The notes under the pieces are model-generated. The model did no database searches. It worked only from the letters and a program-made list of their open reading frames with translations, and was not told where the DNA came from. Both the position numbers and the translations under genes were made by a program. From NCBI RefSeq assembly GCF_008801475.1, contig NZ_VZPP01000003.1, forward strand, positions 248,001 to 312,000: 64,000 nt of DNA, written 5' to 3'. This stretch comes from Pseudomonas moorei. GTDB taxonomy: Bacteria; Pseudomonadota; Gammaproteobacteria; Pseudomonadales; Pseudomonadaceae. Below are positions 62,193 to 64,000 of this stretch, piece after piece. Position 1 is the first letter of the stretch. Each line of letters begins with the position of its first letter.

Positions 62193-64000
62193 TCAGGGCG
62201 CGGTAATCCGCCAGATCCCGAACGGCTGATGCGCCGGGTCGATCCGCATGAACTGGTACTTGCCGTACCAGGTCCAGCGATGACCGTTCATCAAGTCTTC
62301 GCCGTGGGTAGTGGCATCGTCGGGCAAGCCCATTTCCCACAGCGGCAATTCGAAATTCGCCTCCTGCGGGTGATGCGGGTCGAGGTTGACGGCCACCAGG
62401 ATGAAATTGCTGCCATCGACGCTGCGTTTGCCGAAATACAGAATGTTGTCGTTCCAGGCGTTGTAGACCTTCAGGCCCAAATGCGTGTGCAGCGCAGGGT
62501 TTTGCCGGCGGATGCGATTGAGCTGGGCAATCTCCGCAATGATGTTGCCCGGCGCGGTGAAGTCCCGCGGGCGGATCTCGTACTTCTCGGAATCCAGGTA
62601 TTCCTCCTTGCCCGGAATCGCTGCCGACTCACACAACTCAAACCCGGAATACATGCCCCACAACCCCGAGCCCATGGTCGCCAGTGCCGCGCGAATCAGA
62701 AACCCGGGGCGGCCGGAATCGTGCAGGAACGCCGGATTGATGTCCGGCGTGTTGACGAAGAAGTTTGGCCGGAAGCATTCACGCCATGGCGACTCGTTCA
62801 GCTCGGTGAAATAGGTCGCCAGTTCCTGTTTGGTATTGCGCCAGGTGAAATAGGTGTAGCTCTGGGAGTAACCGACCTTGCCCAGCCGCGCCATCATGGC
62901 CGGCGTGGTAAAAGCCTCGGCAAGGAAAATCACCTCGGGATACAACGCACGCACATCGGCGATCAGCCACTGCCAGAACGGCAACGGTTTGGTGTGCGGG
63001 TTGTCGACGCGAAAGAGCTTCACGCCCTCCTCGACCCAGCCCACCACGATATCGCGCAATTCAACCCACAAGCTGGGAATCGCCTCGGCGGAGTAGAAAT
63101 CGACGTTGACGATGTCCTGGTATTTTTTCGGCGGGTTCTCGGCGTATTTGATCGTACCGTCAGGGCGCCAGTTGAACCAACCGGGATGCTGCTGTAGCCA
63201 TGGATGGTCCTGGGAGCACTGAATGGCGAAGTCGAGGGCGATTTCCAGTCCGTATTCAGACGCGGCCACCACCAGTCGGCGGAAGTCTTCACGGGTGCCC
63301 AGTTGCGAATGAATCGCCTCATGGCCGCCCTCTTCGCTACCGATGGCGTAGGGGCTGCCGGGGTCGTTAGGCCCGGCGGTCAGGGAATTGTTCGGGCCTT
63401 TGCGATAGCTGCGACCGATCGGGTGAATCGGCGGGAAATAGAGCACGTCGAAGCCCATGTCCTGAATCATCGGCAAGCGCGAATGCACGTCATTGAAGGT
63501 GCCATGGCGAGCCGGATCATCGGTGATCGAACGTGGGAACAATTCATACCAACTGGCGAACTGCGCCAGTTCGCGTTCGACATCAACCGGAAACTCGGGG
63601 CTCAGACTCAGGTAAGCACGGTGATCGGCCTGGGCCATCAACCCGGCGCTACGGTGGTGCAGGAACAACGCGACCTGCTCGGTTTCGAGCAACCCGCACA
63701 ATTCATGGTGCAGCGCCGCCAGTTGCTCGCTCAGTTGCCCCTCGGTGCGCTCGGCCGCTTGCTGAACGTGAAGGCGACCTTCCTGCAACTCCAGGCTGAC
63801 GGGGACGGAGGCCATGTGCTTTTTTTCCAGCTCATGAAGGAAACTGGCGAATTGATCGATCCAGGCCTCGATACAGAACACATAACGCCCCTGGTCTTCG
63901 ACGCGGAAGCGGCCTTGCCAGCCATTGTTGCCCAGGGCGGTCATGACTTCGCTGTGCCAGACCTCATCGCCCTCGGTGCGCCAACGTACCCGTACCGCGA
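62193..64000 (-). CDS. glgE: Alpha-1,4-glucan:maltose-1-phosphate maltosyltransferase GlgE (5' end cut)
   Basis: At least 602 residues before the window edge; the frame remains open to 64000 and the family is near 660, so the N-terminus is missing. It polymerises maltose-1-phosphate into linear alpha-1,4-glucan. FRVDNPHTKPLPFWQWLI carries the nucleophile Asp, FLAEAFTTPAMM the Glu, and NTPDINPAFLHDSGRPG the third region. The ATG at 63944 is internal, since upstream codons (VRWRTEGDEVWHSEVM) continue the beta-sandwich N-domain. Heads glgE-treS-glgB. Confidence 0.95.
   Translation of the reverse strand, partial: AVRVRWRTEGDEVWHSEVMTALGNNGWQGRFRVEDQGRYVFCIEAWIDQFASFLHELEKKHMASVPVSLELQEGRLHVQQAAERTEGQLSEQLAALHHELCGLLETEQVALFLHHRSAGLMAQADHRAYLSLSPEFPVDVERELAQFASWYELFPRSITDDPARHGTFNDVHSRLPMIQDMGFDVLYFPPIHPIGRSYRKGPNNSLTAGPNDPGSPYAIGSEEGGHEAIHSQLGTREDFRRLVVAASEYGLEIALDFAIQCSQDHPWLQQHPGWFNWRPDGTIKYAENPPKKYQDIVNVDFYSAEAIPSLWVELRDIVVGWVEEGVKLFRVDNPHTKPLPFWQWLIADVRALYPEVIFLAEAFTTPAMMARLGKVGYSQSYTYFTWRNTKQELATYFTELNESPWRECFRPNFFVNTPDINPAFLHDSGRPGFLIRAALATMGSGLWGMYSGFELCESAAIPGKEEYLDSEKYEIRPRDFTAPGNIIAEIAQLNRIRRQNPALHTHLGLKVYNAWNDNILYFGKRSVDGSNFILVAVNLDPHHPQEANFELPLWEMGLPDDATTHGEDLMNGHRWTWYGKYQFMRIDPAHQPFGIWRITAP

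Overview
The window reads as chromosomal DNA of a Pseudomonas of the fluorescens complex. It is GC-rich and gene-dense, carries many REP-type hairpins (core GCGAGC..GCTCGC), a complete fap functional-amyloid operon, and the pseudomonad GlgA/TreZ/MalQ/TreY and GlgE/TreS/GlgB glucan-trehalose locus. Species assignment is inference. I saw no tRNA, rRNA, CRISPR array, insertion sequence or integrase.

Layout. 1-4.6 kb: a truncated azoreductase gene divergent from a LysR regulator, a YjbR-like gene, uppP with a DUF1294 gene, and pnuC coupled to a NadR-like kinase gene. 4.6-11.6 kb: fapABCDEF behind a candidate sigma-54 promoter, with a convergent sigma-54 enhancer-binding protein gene at its end. 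11.6-15.3 kb: a small unknown gene, a delta-60-repeat protein and nhaB. 15.3-18.7 kb: gnd-zwf-HAD phosphatase operon with 4-base overlaps. 18.7-33.5 kb: mixed accessory genes, including zapE, a DinB-like gene, an agmatinase-family gene with a polyamine-type binding protein and LysR, an NCS2 permease, a nitrilase with divergent LysR, dpkA, and a stand-alone HEFAH metalloprotease-like protein that may be a toxin or effector. 33.5-39 kb: small proteins, a Fur-like winged-helix protein, an AT-rich island with an unknown 177-residue gene, DUF411, YqaA-like, alpha/beta hydrolase and 2-hydroxyacid dehydrogenase genes.

39.4-64 kb is one metabolic locus. On the plus strand, glgA-treZ-malQ-treY-DUF2934 and then glgX make, trim and convert linear alpha-glucan to trehalose (TreY makes maltooligosyl-trehalose, TreZ releases trehalose). 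On the minus strand, glgE-treS-glgB run the opposite way: trehalose to maltose to maltose-1-phosphate (TreS fused to maltokinase), polymerisation by GlgE, branching by GlgB. Between the two arms lie a PIG-L-like protein with an altered HPxDE motif, an endonuclease/exonuclease/phosphatase-family protein, and two tandem autotransporter genes, the second lacking a passenger domain. No glgC or glgP is present in the window.

The best candidates for a second look are the fap control region and the long FapC linker, the lone metalloprotease-like gene, the autotransporter pair inside the glucan locus, and the helically phased TACAA repeats in front of the unknown 177-residue gene.
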